A DNA stretch of 64,000 bases from Lantana camara (taxonomy: Eukaryota; Streptophyta; Magnoliopsida; Lamiales; Verbenaceae): assembly GCA_037501455.1 (NCBI GenBank), contig CM074858.1:13814501-13878500 (forward strand), written 5' to 3'. The translations under genes and the position numbers were made by a program. A model generated the notes under the pieces. It was not told where the DNA came from, made no database searches, and was given only the letters and a program-made list of their open reading frames with translations. Shown in pieces: positions 1-10,666 of this stretch (position 1 is its first letter; every line of letters starts with the position of its first letter).

Positions 1-459
1 ATGAAACCTTTGACCTCATTTGGTATAGAAGAGTTAGGGAACGACCATACCAGCTGTTCATCTCCACATCTTGTAGCTAGGAAATCAGCGAGGCCATTAC
101 CTTCTCGGTATATGTGGGACATGGTTACAGTTATTTTCCTTGCCTGAATTTGGAATTTTTTGATCAGCTGATTAAGAGCAATGTTACCAGCTTGTCCTCT
201 TCGAATGATAGCTAGCACCACCTGGGCATCAAGCTCGATCCACAACCTTGGAAGGCCCAATTCGACTGCCGCTTGGACCCCACGGGTAAGGGCCGTCATT
301 TCCGCCGTAGTATTAGTCGCCACACCAATATCACAACTGAAAGCATACACAACCGAGCCCTCACAATCACGTACCACTCCACCAATGCCTGCAGGTCCAG
401 GATTCCCCCGCGAGGCCCCATCCGTATTCAATTTAAACCAACCCCATTGTGGCTGAATC
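1..459 (-). pseudogene. LINE RNase H domain, partial
   Basis: The minus strand is open from about 459 to the window edge and encodes a plant LINE RNase H (RVT_3-type) domain. It would degrade the RNA strand of the RNA-DNA hybrid during target-primed reverse transcription. The four acidic positions are visible: D in NTDGAS (about 420), E in TTAEMTAL (about 301), D in IELDAQ (about 230) and D in GNGLADF (about 85). The SRGNPGPAG loop after the first Asp is typical. This domain has no visible lesion, but the rest of the element is truncated and frameshifted, so it cannot be an active gene here. The C-terminus runs off the left edge. Confidence 0.8.
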
Positions 460-462
460 CAT

Positions 463-1250
463 TTCGCCATTATGCACCGTGGTTGTCTCGGTTTTATTAA
501 TCTTATTCCAAAAACGTTAGCCCTTCCAATATCTCCTCTCCATACCGTTCGTTTATTCCGATTTGTCAGGCCCCAACGATAAATGTGAGTGTTTACCTGC
601 CGTATAATATTGAGTGATAAAAATTTAGTTCCTGTATATTTTGCACGATTTCTTTCCACCCAAATGTACCACAAAATAAGACACGACAGGATAACTCTGA
701 TATGATTTCTTCCACTGAACATAGATGAAGTAATCCATCCTTGTATGATCGTGTGCAGGGGGTTGAGTCCCACAATATTAAGATCGAACCACTCTGCATA
801 ATAATTCCAAACAGCTTGAACTTTAGAGCTCGTAACAAAGAGGTGATCTCGACTCTCTAATTGTGAACAACATTGGCATTTTGACGGGAAGATGATTCCT
901 TTCCGATCTATCCTCTCATCAACAGGAATCCAATCTATAAAGAGCGGCCAAAGGAAAATCATTATAGTAGGAGTCAAAACTGCGCTCCAGATAGTGCTGA
1001 AAAATTGGGACTGATCTTCCTTCTTCCTCAAGCTTTGCCAGCAAGATTTAAATGAGAAAATGCCATCTGAGTTACTGTTATGAGTCGATACTGGTCTATC
1101 ATCTACAGAGGTATCAAAAGGTATGTACGCAATCTTTGCAGCTGCGTCACCTCCCACAACCTCCGTAATCTTAGTGACATCCCAAGCTCCACTGTTCCAA
1201 AAATCCCTTATTTTGGCTCCATTGTCCCTGTCCACTCCATTTATTGGTTC
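463..1250 (-). pseudogene. LINE zinc-binding domain and linker, degenerate
   Basis: Between the RT and RNase H parts the minus strand encodes a Cys/His cluster around 840-890 (CQCC, then DHLF). It matches the zf-RVT domain found between RT and RNase H in plant LINEs. Reading through to the RNase H domain seems possible in places, but the frame was not traced without breaks. Confidence 0.6.
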
Positions 1251-1857
1251 TCACCTTTCATCCGACCGCCTGTCGTACCCAAAGGATAACTCACCACGAC
1301 CTATCAACCAATATATTCCCTGCTCTGCCTGCATTCTCGCACCGCATATGCGACGCCAAGTTGCAGAATGTGACTTTATCTCATTGGCCAAGTTAGGATG
1401 CATCTCGCCACAGTATCTTCCCCTCGTATAGACCGACCAAAGGGCATTACTCGTTCTCAGACGCCACCATAATTTTAGCGAAAATGAAGCAATTATGTCC
1501 TCTATGTCTCTAACTCCGAGTCCACCTTCACTAGTAGGAAAACACATTCTTTTCCAAGCCGCCCAATGAATTCTCCTACGATCGTTAGTAGTACCCCAGA
1601 AAAATCTATTCAATGTCTTTCCAATGATAAAATTACGGATTTAGGTGGGTTGAGGATCTGAAATGTGTGCATGGGTATTGAATAAAGTACTGATTTAATG
1701 AGTTGGAGCCTTCCCCCATGCGACAGCCTAAATACTTCCCAGCCCTGCAACCTCGATCTCAATTTCACCATAAGCTCATCAAACAAAGCAATCCGACACC
1801 GTCCTCGGTATAAAGGTGCTCCGAGGTACTTGATTGGAAGGTTATCTCCCCTAAAGG
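1251..1857 (-). pseudogene. LINE reverse transcriptase C-terminal part
   Basis: The minus strand from 1857 encodes the thumb region of a LINE RT (PIKYLGAPLYRGR, then GGRLQLIKSVLYSIP). It continues at 1613 with RFFWGTTNDRRRIHWAAW and SEGGLGVRDIEDII, all typical of plant LINE ORF2. The frame changes near 1613, so at least one indel is present. The catalytic palm (FADD box) would lie upstream and has been lost with the 5' truncation. The first base of the LINE on this strand is at about 1857, exactly where homology to the SPH gene starts. Confidence 0.8.
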
Positions 1858-2235
1858 TGGTCTTGTATTATAACTTCTTTCAACCTATCTCTTCATGCAC
1901 ATTCACCAATGACTACACTGTTCACGTCATTAACAGACTATCCGATCTGTTGTCTCTGCATTGCAAGGCTGGAGATGATGATCTTGGGGAACAAAGGACC
2001 AGCGTAAACTATGATTTTCATTGGAATTTTTGTGATAACATTAAACATACAACTTTATATTTCTGCGGTTTTCGTTGGGACAAAAGTCAAGCGAAATTTG
2101 ATGTTTTCACGCCAAATTTTTCGAAGCATTGCGACGGATCTACAAATTGTTTCTGGGAGGTCAAGAGCGATGGGTTTTATTTTTCTGGGGAAATCTCCCA
2201 GTTAATTGGAGAAAAAGTATGATTGGATTAATTAA
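1858..2235 (+). pseudogene. S-protein homologue (SPH) copy 1, 5'-truncated and frameshifted
   Basis: SPH proteins are small secreted plant proteins related to poppy self-incompatibility protein S1; most family members have no known role. This copy matches intact copy 3 (50476-50892) from about codon 13, with the family pattern YTVHVINRL, LHCKAGDDDLG, FHWNFC, LYFCGFRW and CFWEV. The start codon and most of the signal peptide are missing: the sequence before 1858 is antisense LINE. Near 2185 a one-base loss against copy 3 shifts the frame, so translation ends at 2222 instead of the position equivalent to copy 3's stop (about 2235). An open frame from 1698 joins antisense LINE to SPH, but that product would have no signal peptide. 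I read it as a pseudogene. Confidence 0.85.
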
Positions 2236-2699
2236 AAAGTAAACGGATAGATTTCTCAATAAATTGTTAAATAAGATTTGAAATGTTCAGCAATTATGCT
2301 GTCAATTTCTTTTGATTTGATGGAAACAGATGGAGAACCTACATGTAATGTCTCGTTGAGTCTTGAGTTGAAGAGTTTATGCTTTATGTGCGAAAAAAAT
2401 AATACATCAGTCCAATTATATCTCGGGCATTTTGTTAATCTATTATCTATATTTTTATATTTCTTTTATACTATAAAAACAAGAGTTGGTTACAAAGTGT
2501 CTCACTGGCAGCGCAAGGCGTGCCATGAATTGGCAGTACAATGAATGCATACCTTAATTCATCGGCCTTATAAATAAAAACTATATAGCACCAAGTCTTC
2601 TTACGCATGTTCAACAAATAAATAGGATAGCAGTTATAAGTTATAAGTCAAATACCTTCCCGTACTTATAATATTCCACCTCCACGCCAGCCACCTGAA
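2223..2699. other. 3' flank of SPH copy 1 (part of the duplicated unit)
   Basis: No gene is visible. The sequence is paralogous to 28387-28880 downstream of SPH copy 2; for instance both have the stretch around TTTCTTTTGATTTGAT and the CACCT..GCCACCTGAA region. It therefore marks the 3' side of the duplicated unit. A poly-A run follows at 2721-2740. Confidence 0.75.
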
Positions 2700-3174
2700 G
2701 TGCACATGTCTTTTTCATCAAAAAAAAAAAAAAAAAAAACTCTATAGGACTAAAAAGATTCAATGAATGTAATGGTGCATATAATGCAACGGACTACACG
2801 ATTTGACACTAAAATTATACTGTTTCCATATAACTTGAAATTTGAATAAAATTTTATACTCGAGTGAATGGATATAAATCTCAAATAAAAAAAAAATTAT
2901 TATTATAAAAAAAGTATATCATTTTTCTACACTCACAAATGATCGTGCTTAGAAAAAAATAATTATTAATTGATTATGAATATAATCAAACATAATTAAT
3001 AATAATATAGTGATGTTGAGTAAGAGCAATCGAGAAGTAGATAAAAACGAAATTGATCGTGAAGACTAAAAAACCAAGACAATTGAATGGGGTCTTGTCT
3101 GAAAAGGGGAGAAAGAGAGAGACGATAGCCACGATGGAAGTCGTGGTACATGGAGTTAGGGGAGTTTGAAGATG

Positions 3175-3938
3175 TAGGCGAGTTAATTTTCGTCTAATTA
3201 AAATGTGACACATGTAAATGAATATTAATTATCAATATTAATTTTTTCTATTTTTATATTTTTTGGATAATTATTAAATCAAAATCCATAAAAATATTTA
3301 AATAGGTTGATTTAATTGATAATATTAATATTTATTTTGTCATCAAATCAAGTATCGACACATGTCAAATTGAACCCTATACCTATAAATACATTTGATA
3401 TTATCCCTTTAATAAATAAATAAATTAATTAAGGGATGACTATCAAAAAATTCAACCCTACACCTAAACAGGGGGTCATGGGTAACATTTCAAACATATA
3501 GAGACATGGAGACACGCAAAGGAGAAGAAGAAGAGTACGGTATCAAAGGGGTCTTCACGCCGTCAAGTCTACATACGTGCACAAGTCTTCATGTCGACAA
3601 GTCTTCATTAAAGTCTTCCTCTCGTCGTTTTCAAGTCTCCCAAATACTCAAGCCCGACTGCTGCGAAGAACTACGACCTTTGTAGGTTCTACAGTTTCAT
3701 CAAAGCTGTAGGTAAATCACGTGATTTTCTCCGCCAAAATGGGTAAAGAATCGCGCCTACGTGTTGGAGAATAAGTTTCACGCCCTCGAATACGAAATTG
3801 AAGAGAAGAATCAGAGGAATAAACTTCATAGAATTTATTCCTTCAAACTTGTTAATCCCTTTAAATTAAGTTTTTTATATTATTTCATGTCTTGTAATTT
3901 ATTTATTTTTTTTGCAGACAATAAAATTTGTGTGAGTA
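3175..3938. other. About 764 bp present in unit 2 and absent from unit 3
   Basis: Unit 3 runs directly from GGGGAGTTTGGAGGTG to ACTTATTTTTACCCTAG (near 48795). In unit 2 the same two sequences are separated by about 764 bp. The extra block is less AT-rich in its middle (about 3480-3790, with repeated AAGTCTTCA words) and contains no recognised coding domain. No clear terminal repeats or target duplication are visible, so it could be an insertion in unit 2 or a deletion in unit 3. Confidence 0.6.
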
Positions 3939-4145
3939 ACTTATTTTTACCCTAGAGGATGATACGTGCTTATTTTTTATATTAATCTTATGGCATAGTT
4001 AATTAATGGATGATAATAATAACTAATATTTTAATAATATTATTTAGTAATATTAAATGAAATCAATTTGATTATAAGTACCATTGTGGTATAAAGTAAG
4101 AATTAATGAATTTAATTAATTATTTGATATCAAATTTATTTAACT

Positions 4146-4323
4146 TAGTGAAAGGAATTATTATTTCAAAATTAATAATTGATTTATTTTTAATATAAAT
4201 ATAAGTTATTTGTTAAGAATTATAAATAAATAATTAGTGAAAGAAATTATTATTTCAAAATTAATAATTGATTTAGTTTTAATATAAATATAAGTTATTT
4301 GTTAAGAATTACAAAAAAATAAT
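4146..4323. repeat. 89-bp tandem duplication in SPH copy 2 upstream region
   Basis: The block starting TAGTGAAAG at 4146 is repeated from 4235 with few differences (period 89). It sits in the region that is independently duplicated with a different period upstream of copy 3 (48836-49285). Confidence 0.8.
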
Positions 4324-5579
4324 TATTTATAAATTAAAATTACAAACCTTTAAGTTTTAATATATATGTTTATATAAATCTAAAAGACTTTCTTTCTGGA
4401 GTTACATAATAACTAATTAAGCTATTTAGTTGGATTAGGGTCGATTTGATGAATTGGTAAATTTTCTGTTCGGTGTCGACAATTTGCAATTAGAATACAA
4501 ATTGAAGTTTTCATATTTTTGAATTAGTTCAAAAATCGTTAACACTTAATTTCTATTATAAATAAATAAATTTCTTAAAAATATCTTTTAAGTAAATTAC
4601 CAAACTTTGTAAAATAAAAATAAGACACATTTAATCTAAAAAGTACATAATTGAATTTTATAAATCAAATTAAGAATATAGAGTCAATTAAAAAATTAAT
4701 AGAAATTATATTTCAACGTTTAATGTTAATTTTACAATTTACCTTATAATTTTTTGTATATGAACTAATGTTTATGTTCCGTAGATACAAGTATATATGA
4801 TAACACAAATTAGTTTTTAAATTTAACACTTGAGATGTGCTAACACAATGTCCGATACTAAAATGACATGACACGACATGATAAATAATAACTTTAATTA
4901 AAAGTGTTTGTGCATTATAAATGAGTGTTAATTTAAACTATATATTTTTTGTTTTTATATGTGAGAGTTTAATTAAAATTAAATTTCAATTCAAATCTCA
5001 TTATTATATTTATAATTTAAGAAGTTGATGTTTAAAAATTTTATTTTAATCGTTCAATAATGAAAGATAGTTAGATAAATAGTATATTTAAAGTGCTACC
5101 TCATTTTTTTTTATTCATTATATAAAATGTTTAATTAGATCAAACAAATTAAAGCAATAAAAATAGGGTTTTTCGTAATTATTCTCTACTTTAATATGGA
5201 CTCGCAATAAGAAATAGAAGTTCGGATATGATGTATATTTGATAAATTATATTTCAAGTACAGTACATGAGATGTGTGAGCAATTACGATAAACATATAA
5301 TAGAAATTTTTTAGCATCAAATTTTAATCTTGATTTTAAAAATAATATATTTTAATATTATTACAAAAGTATATATATTTGAACAAAATATATTACCTCA
5401 ACCTGTCAACCACTGTGATAAGGCTGCCTAAACATAAGGTAGGTTTATAATTCAATACAAATTGCATTCCCATTTGTTATGGTATTCTCTAATTATAAAG
5501 GTGGCTAACTTATCATATTAATATCTTCGATATTAAGACAATTTCCTATCAAACAAAAATTAATAAAATTCGGCAATCC

Positions 5580-5587
5580 TATAAATA
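5580..5587 (+). promoter_or_regulatory. Probable TATA box of SPH copy 2
   Basis: TATAAATA lies 62 bp before the ATG at 5650. The same octamer sits at the equivalent place before SPH copy 3 (50397), which supports it as the core promoter. Confidence 0.55.
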
Positions 5588-5649
5588 TAAATCATGAAAA
5601 ATACAATCTAACTCCCCATCTCTTCAACATATTCTGTTTCTGGGTAAAC

Positions 5650-5897
5650 ATGAATCCTCCAACTATCAAGAACTTGCTCATAGTTCTGATCTTGTATTAT
5701 AACCTCTTTCAACCTATCTCTTCATGCACATTCACCAAGGACTATACAGTTCATGTCATTAACAGACTACCCGATCTGTTGTCTCTGCATTGCAAGTCCG
5801 GAGATGATGATCTTGGGGAACAAAGGACCAGCGTAAATTACGATTTTCATTGGAGTTTTTGTGATAACATTAAACATACAACTTTATATTTCTGTGG
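5650..5897 (+). pseudogene. SPH copy 2, 5' part (split by transposon)
   Basis: The ATG, the hydrophobic signal peptide and the first 82-83 codons of an S-protein homologue are intact and nearly identical to copy 3: NYDFHWSFC, then LYFCG. The gene stops at the insertion point after 5897. The open frame runs on for 13 meaningless codons into the transposon to 5937. The sequence 5887-5897 (TATTTCTGTGG) is repeated with one mismatch at 28223-28233 on the far side of the insertion, where the rest of the gene resumes. Copy 2 was therefore a full-length gene before the insertion. Confidence 0.9.
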
Positions 5898-6267
5898 GGA
5901 AAAATGCAAAATCAGGATACCAACTGACCCTCACTAGCGTTTTCAGGACAATAAATTTTTCGGCGACAAAAAAGTCCACTAACTCCAAAAATGTGTCAAT
6001 TTCGGGACAATTCTCGCCGGAATCCACTGTTTCATACCGGAGACTATGGACACGTGGCATTTATAATGACGTGGACGATGACAACATTTCCACGTTAGAC
6101 AATATTTCCACGTATTATACAGGTGGCATATGACGTGGGAAAATTACAAAATCAGGATATCAACTGACCCTAACTAGCAATTTCGGGACACTTATTATTC
6201 CGGTGACAAAACAGTCCACTAACTCAAAGAATGTGTCAATTTAATGACAAATTCACCGGAAATTGCC
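5898..6267 (+). repeat. MULE left terminal inverted repeat (two related sub-units)
   Basis: About 370 bp, matched in reverse complement by 27993-28222 followed inward by 7428-7560. It consists of two related sub-units. The outer one (5898-6132) and the inner one (about 6137-6267) both begin with AAAATCAGGATA, then CAACTGACCCT, and both contain AGTCCACTAACTC. Confidence 0.8.
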
Positions 6268-6612
6268 ACAACCCCGAATCACCGGCCGACAACAATCCCG
6301 TCACGACCACCTCAGACCCAAATTGCCAACATGGGGTTGGATCGATGCGGGTCTGCTCCCAACATGGGCCAAAGGCTCCTCTCCAAGGGTCCAACTCTTG
6401 GGCCCCTTGGCACTCTAGAATTAGAGGCTATCGACCTCACTCTCCGACGCCATGCGTCGGACGTCTTTCCCACGTCTGAGACATGTCGCTGTCAAGACAC
6501 ATGTCCCACTCTCATTCCCCGGTACTGATGCATGTCGGCGCATCTAATGCCTACTGTGCTAGGTCTTACCAAAAAGGGGAAAATGGCATGCTTCACGGCC
6601 CCTTGGTGAGGT

Positions 6613-6714
6613 CGAGCATTTTCTCTTCGAGACAATCGCTTAACCGCATTTAATGCAAAGTTGCGAGCATTTTCTCTTCGAGACAATCGCTTAACCGCAT
6701 TTAATGCAAAGTTG
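6613..6714. repeat. 51-bp tandem duplication inside the MULE
   Basis: The block beginning CGAGCATTTTCTCTTCGAGA at 6613 is repeated exactly or nearly so from 6664. Confidence 0.9.
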
Positions 6715-6845
6715 CCGTACGCGCACTACTGCATTAATTATCCAAGGCTATAAATACGCCCCCTCCCCTGAACAGTTGTTGATAAGCATTTAAGAGCATT
6801 TAATAGCGTTCTTTGCATTATTTCTCTCTCTAAACGTCCCCAATA

Positions 6846-6870
6846 CTGACTTGAGCGTCGAAGAGCCAAA
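6846..6870. other. LTR-like word captured in the MULE
   Basis: CTGACTTGAGCGTCG, then AAGAGCCAAA, matches 29634-29658 with one mismatch. There it lies in a Tat-like LTR remnant, about 180-200 bp before a PBS-like site. The following C-rich and T-rich stretches are also similar in layout. The MULE interior probably contains a captured LTR fragment. Confidence 0.55.
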
Positions 6871-7427
6871 CTTGGCCCCCAACCCCAAGTTCCCCAATTT
6901 GGCCTTTGAGCTCACGTGTGCTTGAGTGTTTTTCAGATTGATAAAGAGCCCACACTTAAAAATTCTTGACTGATCTACCCGACATTGCAAACTAGATTGC
7001 CATCTCAGCTAAACCAATTTTGAGTCGAATCACGCCTACCAGACCGGTTCCCCGTCGAAAAAGGATAACCCTCCTGCTTTGTGCCCTAAATTTCCCTTTT
7101 GACTTTGGACTGTAATGCCTGAGCAACTTCGAATTCGAAAATTGATGTATTCGGTTACTCAGCGATAGTGTGCTTATGTCATGAGTTTGGTTCCCGTGGT
7201 GGTGGTGCTACAAGGATATATATGTAAGGTTGTGGTGGTGGTGGGTTACTGGCGATTTGGGGTTGTAGTGGTGTTGTGGTCGCGAGTTTCTTGTCGGTTG
7301 TCGGCTATTTACAGTTGTGGTGGTCGTGTGGGGGGCGATTTGGGGTTGTGGTGGTGAGGTTGTTTACCGACAATTTGGGTTTGTGGTGGTCGTGACGGGA
7401 TTGTTGCCGACCGATGATTTGTGGTTG

Positions 7428-7560
7428 TGGCAATTTCTAGCGAATTTGTCATTAAATTGACACATTCTTTGAGTTAATGGACTATTTTATCGCCATGTGT
7501 CCCGAAATTGCTAGTTGGGTCAGTTGGTATCCCGAATTTTAAATTTTCCCACGTCATATG
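7428..7560 (-). repeat. MULE right terminal inverted repeat, inner part
   Basis: Reverse complement of about 6133-6267. It is cut off from its outer part (27993-28222) by insertion of Ty3 element A at the ATATG at 7556-7560. Confidence 0.8.
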
Positions 7561-10469
7561 TGTGACACCCTGACTTTCAGGCCGTACACGTATGACGTAT
7601 GTGCGCGATTTACATTATTTAAATTCATATTCTTTACTCTTTTAATTCTTATTTTAAATATTTTTTATGAATTCGAGTGATTCTTAATTGAGTATTTACG
7701 TAATTTGTTATGGATTGATTCGTTTATGCTTGAATTGAATTCAGAATTTTTCGTTGTTTTAGCATGTTGGAGATTTATGTGTTATGAACTTTGATTTATG
7801 CTCTTTATATGTTTTCGAATCTATTTGTTGAGCTTTTGAATTATTTATTTCGTTTGGAACCTAAAGGAGGCTAAAAAGCTTTTAGCGCAACTTAGGTTCC
7901 AATGTGTGTATTTTGAGCTCGGGAATTCGGATTCGAATTCCGTCACCACCATTGAACTCGTTTCGACGATTCGGGTTCGATGGACTAAGCCTCATAACCT
8001 TTTAAGATCATTCGATGCTCCGAAATCCGACCGGAAACTTACCTCACTCCTATATGACTACCTTTCACCTATTTGCACTTTAGTCCCTCAATTCTTGGCA
8101 TATTACCCTCAACCTTGGCCCCACAACCCACCAACACCATATACTATCATCTCTCCCTCTCCTCTATCTCGGTACATACAAGAAAAGAGAGAAAATGTGC
8201 AGCAACTTTGGAGTTCAAAGCTTCAAACCCGTCACTATTCACCCTAAGGAGAGATTGAGCTCTAATCTCCATTTTCTTCCAACTTCTTCAAGGGGTAAGC
8301 TAGTATTTGATATGTACATGATTATATGATCATTTTGAGCTATTAATTCCAAGCTTTGAGCTATGTTTGGTGTGATTATGGAGTATGGCTTGAATTATGA
8401 GGGTTTGATGATCACCTTGGTTTCATGGAGTTAAGCTTTGATTTGAAGTTGTATATTTGATCTCTTATTGACTCTAAATTGATTATATGAATCCCCTTGT
8501 GATGATGGTTGAGCTTGGTGAAAGTTACCATTAATGGAATTCAAATTCTTGCTTGGATGAACTTGAGATATATGATGAATCTTGAACCTTTTATGATGGT
8601 TGGGTGAATATATGTTGATCATGGAGTGATTTGCCTTTGTTTGCATGTATTTTGTGGCTTGAGATTGTTGCTTGTCGTTGCTGCGTGTTGCTCTGCTTCT
8701 TCCTCTGTTTTTGTTGGCGCAGAGTACTGTAGCTGCTGTATTTTTTTTTCGAAGACGAAGGGCCAACACGGCCGTGTTAGCTTTGTACATGTTTTGGACA
8801 CGGCAGTGTCACCCTCTCGACTTGGAGCAAATTATTTTTATAAAATCAGACACGACCGTGTCCATTTTGAACTAAAACTCAACACGGCTGTGTCAGCGTC
8901 TCGGATTAAGCTCCTGAATTAATTTTAATCAGACACGGCCGTGTCCATTTTGAACTAAAACCCAACACGGCCGTGTCATTTGAAAATATGGCGGCGCAAT
9001 TGCTCGTTTTATCGCTTCGTTGTTTTTCTTTGTATTTTCTTTCTTCATTTATAACCCGTATGCATTGTTAGCTTGTTATATTATGCGTTATGTGCCTTGT
9101 TTTGAACTTATGACCTTATTTGATATGAATTGTGTGAATAAGAATTGGTAGGATTTATTTGGCATGTTTATGCATTTCAATTGTATTCCTTGCATTCACA
9201 AGCATTGCTGAGCGTCTATTTGGTTCATATTTGAGTCTAAGTCTTGTGTCTTGTTCTCTTTTGCGTTTCAGAGCCTCTTCCGATCGCGCAAGAGCCCGAA
9301 GCTTAGGTGGTTGGTTGCCGTTCGATCCTATCTTTTGTCTCTTTTGTTAAGGTGAGGTTAGGAATTTATTAGCTATTGACCTATGGCCTATAATGTGATG
9401 ATTTCTCACTCGCATGTGGATATGTTATACATATTTAAATATGAGTGCTTAAATTATGTTTATGATCTTGTGGAAGATTTGAACTTTATGGAAATAATAT
9501 AAGTAAGAGAATATATAAGCTCGAGTTTGAATCTCTTTTAATACGTTTTGTTATGTTGAGCGAGTTGTGCCCTGAAAGATGGGAATTTGGTCCGTTTTGG
9601 TTTGCTGGGCCCTAGAGATGTGGGTAAGGGAGACCTGAGACGATCACGGGTCGCCGGGTTTGACCCCTGTGCACGCTCTCATTTGAGATATTCAAGTGCG
9701 ACCTAGGGAGGTTGGGAAGACGTGATATCTTGAGCCCTCGGTGGATAACCGGGGAAGGCATATCGTGGGTTGGCTACCCCGTATGTTTTTGGTAATGTAG
9801 GTGCTAGGGTTTGATTCCCGATACACCATGGATGCAAGGGTGGATTTGTGATTTGATAGTTATGTTTGAAGGAGTAAGGGATAGTCTATTCTCGCCGGGC
9901 TTTTGTTTTATTTGACTGATAGATTATGGATCGAGATAGGTTCTTTTCTTACTATATGTTAGTTTCGGGAAATGGTTTTGGTGTGCAAAACCCTATCCTC
10001 GATTCATGACTATCCCTTTTGATTTATACTATGCTCTATACGTATTTAAGGTGTGGGTATGTTAAGCCCCTCACTCAGTCGAGTTGTGAGACTGACCCTC
10101 TCCTTTCCCTTTCAGGTGTACCGAGCTAGGTGGGGAAGTGCGAGTCTTGGTCTTGTACTTGTGTGTCTAGGTCGAGTTGCATTCGTAGTTCTTGCATTTT
10201 GGATACTCTTATTATGTATTTGATGCCAGAATTGTATTTTTGAAGAATTATAGACTTTTTGATGTAGATACTCAATCTTTTGGGCCGTGAGGCCATTGTA
10301 TATAATGTATATGTTAGCTATAGAGCTCTTTTCGATCCTATTTACTGCCTAGCGTGTGAGTGTAGGTTCCCGTTCGCTTGGACTCGGACTCATGTATGAA
10401 AATCCATTGCATATGTGGGTTCGGGTTTAGGCGCGGGGGATGTGGTGGCCCACCTTTCCGGGCGCTACA
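7561..10469 (+). repeat. 5' LTR of chromovirus A
   Basis: Starts TGTGACACCC and ends GGGCGCTACA; matched by 25020-27987. It contains the dyad cluster at 8766-8976. The open frame at 7906-8247 and similar ones occur in both LTRs but show no domain, and are taken as chance. Confidence 0.93.
8766..8976. repeat. Dyad cluster (ACACGGCCGTGT-type) in chromovirus A LTR
   Basis: Six dyads start at about 8766, 8797, 8849, 8882, 8932 and 8965. The last four form a tandem repeat of period 83 (GACACGGCCGTGTC, then ACACGGCCGTGT 33 bp later). The cluster recurs in the 3' LTR at about 26226-26436. Confidence 0.85.
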
Positions 10470-10477
10470 TCTTAAGG

Positions 10478-10489
10478 TGGTATCAGAGC
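10478..10489 (+). other. Primer binding site of chromovirus A
   Basis: TGGTATCAGAGC, 8 bp after the 5' LTR, complementary to the 3' end of plant initiator methionine tRNA. It primes minus-strand DNA synthesis. Confidence 0.9.
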
Positions 10490-10666
10490 TCTCGGTTGTA
10501 AAACCGGAGCTCTAGAGTCGAGTGGGGTGAGTCTAGGTCGTACGGCTTAGGACAACGTGGTTATATGCATTTATGTGATTATTTGCTTATTTTCTTGTTA
10601 ATATTGCACATGAACATGTACTGACCCGCATGCATATGAATTGGAATCTTTTGATTTGTAGAGAAT

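Larger units (their letters stand above)
1..1857 (-). mobile_element. LINE (plant L1-like non-LTR retrotransposon), 3' part
   Basis: Read on the minus strand, this stretch carries in order the end of a reverse transcriptase (about 1857 to 1250), a zinc-binding RT-associated domain (about 1250 to 480) and an RNase H domain (about 459 to the window edge). That is the order of the C-terminal half of plant L1-like LINE ORF2 proteins. It is broken by at least one frameshift near 1613, and the 5' half is missing. The 5' truncation point at 1857 abuts SPH copy 1, as expected for target-primed insertion of a truncated LINE. The 3' end and poly-A tail lie left of the window, so a target-site duplication cannot be checked. 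Confidence 0.85.
2700..5579. other. AT-rich spacer upstream of SPH copy 2
   Basis: Very AT-rich and without a convincing gene; the small open frames at 2986-3213 (minus) and 3761-3955 (plus) show no recognisable domain. Most of it is paralogous to 48366-50396 upstream of SPH copy 3. The two share TGCACATGTCTTTTTCATC at the left end and CTCTAATTAT plus the TATA box region at the right end. It therefore belongs to the duplicated unit. Confidence 0.7.
6268..7427. other. MULE interior, non-coding
   Basis: No transposase or other coding domain is visible. From 6840 the interior resembles the end of an LTR (see 6846-6870). From about 7190 to 7430 it is very rich in GTGGTGG words. Confidence 0.7.

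Noticed and set aside
3761..3955. Small gene with an apparent intron end (TTTTTTTTGCAG) near 3907-3918
   Set aside because: No domain, no matching splice donor that I can support, and no homologue in unit 3.
6133..7560. A second, inner Mutator-like element inserted in the first
   Set aside because: Flanks of the inner unit (CATATGACGT left, ACGTCATATG right) are inverted, not direct, repeats, so there is no target duplication. A single element with doubled terminal units fits better, though an old nested origin of the unit is possible.
7906..8258. Open frames of about 113 codons repeated at 25365-25724
   Set aside because: They are in both LTRs of one element, show no domain, and the repetition follows from the LTRs.
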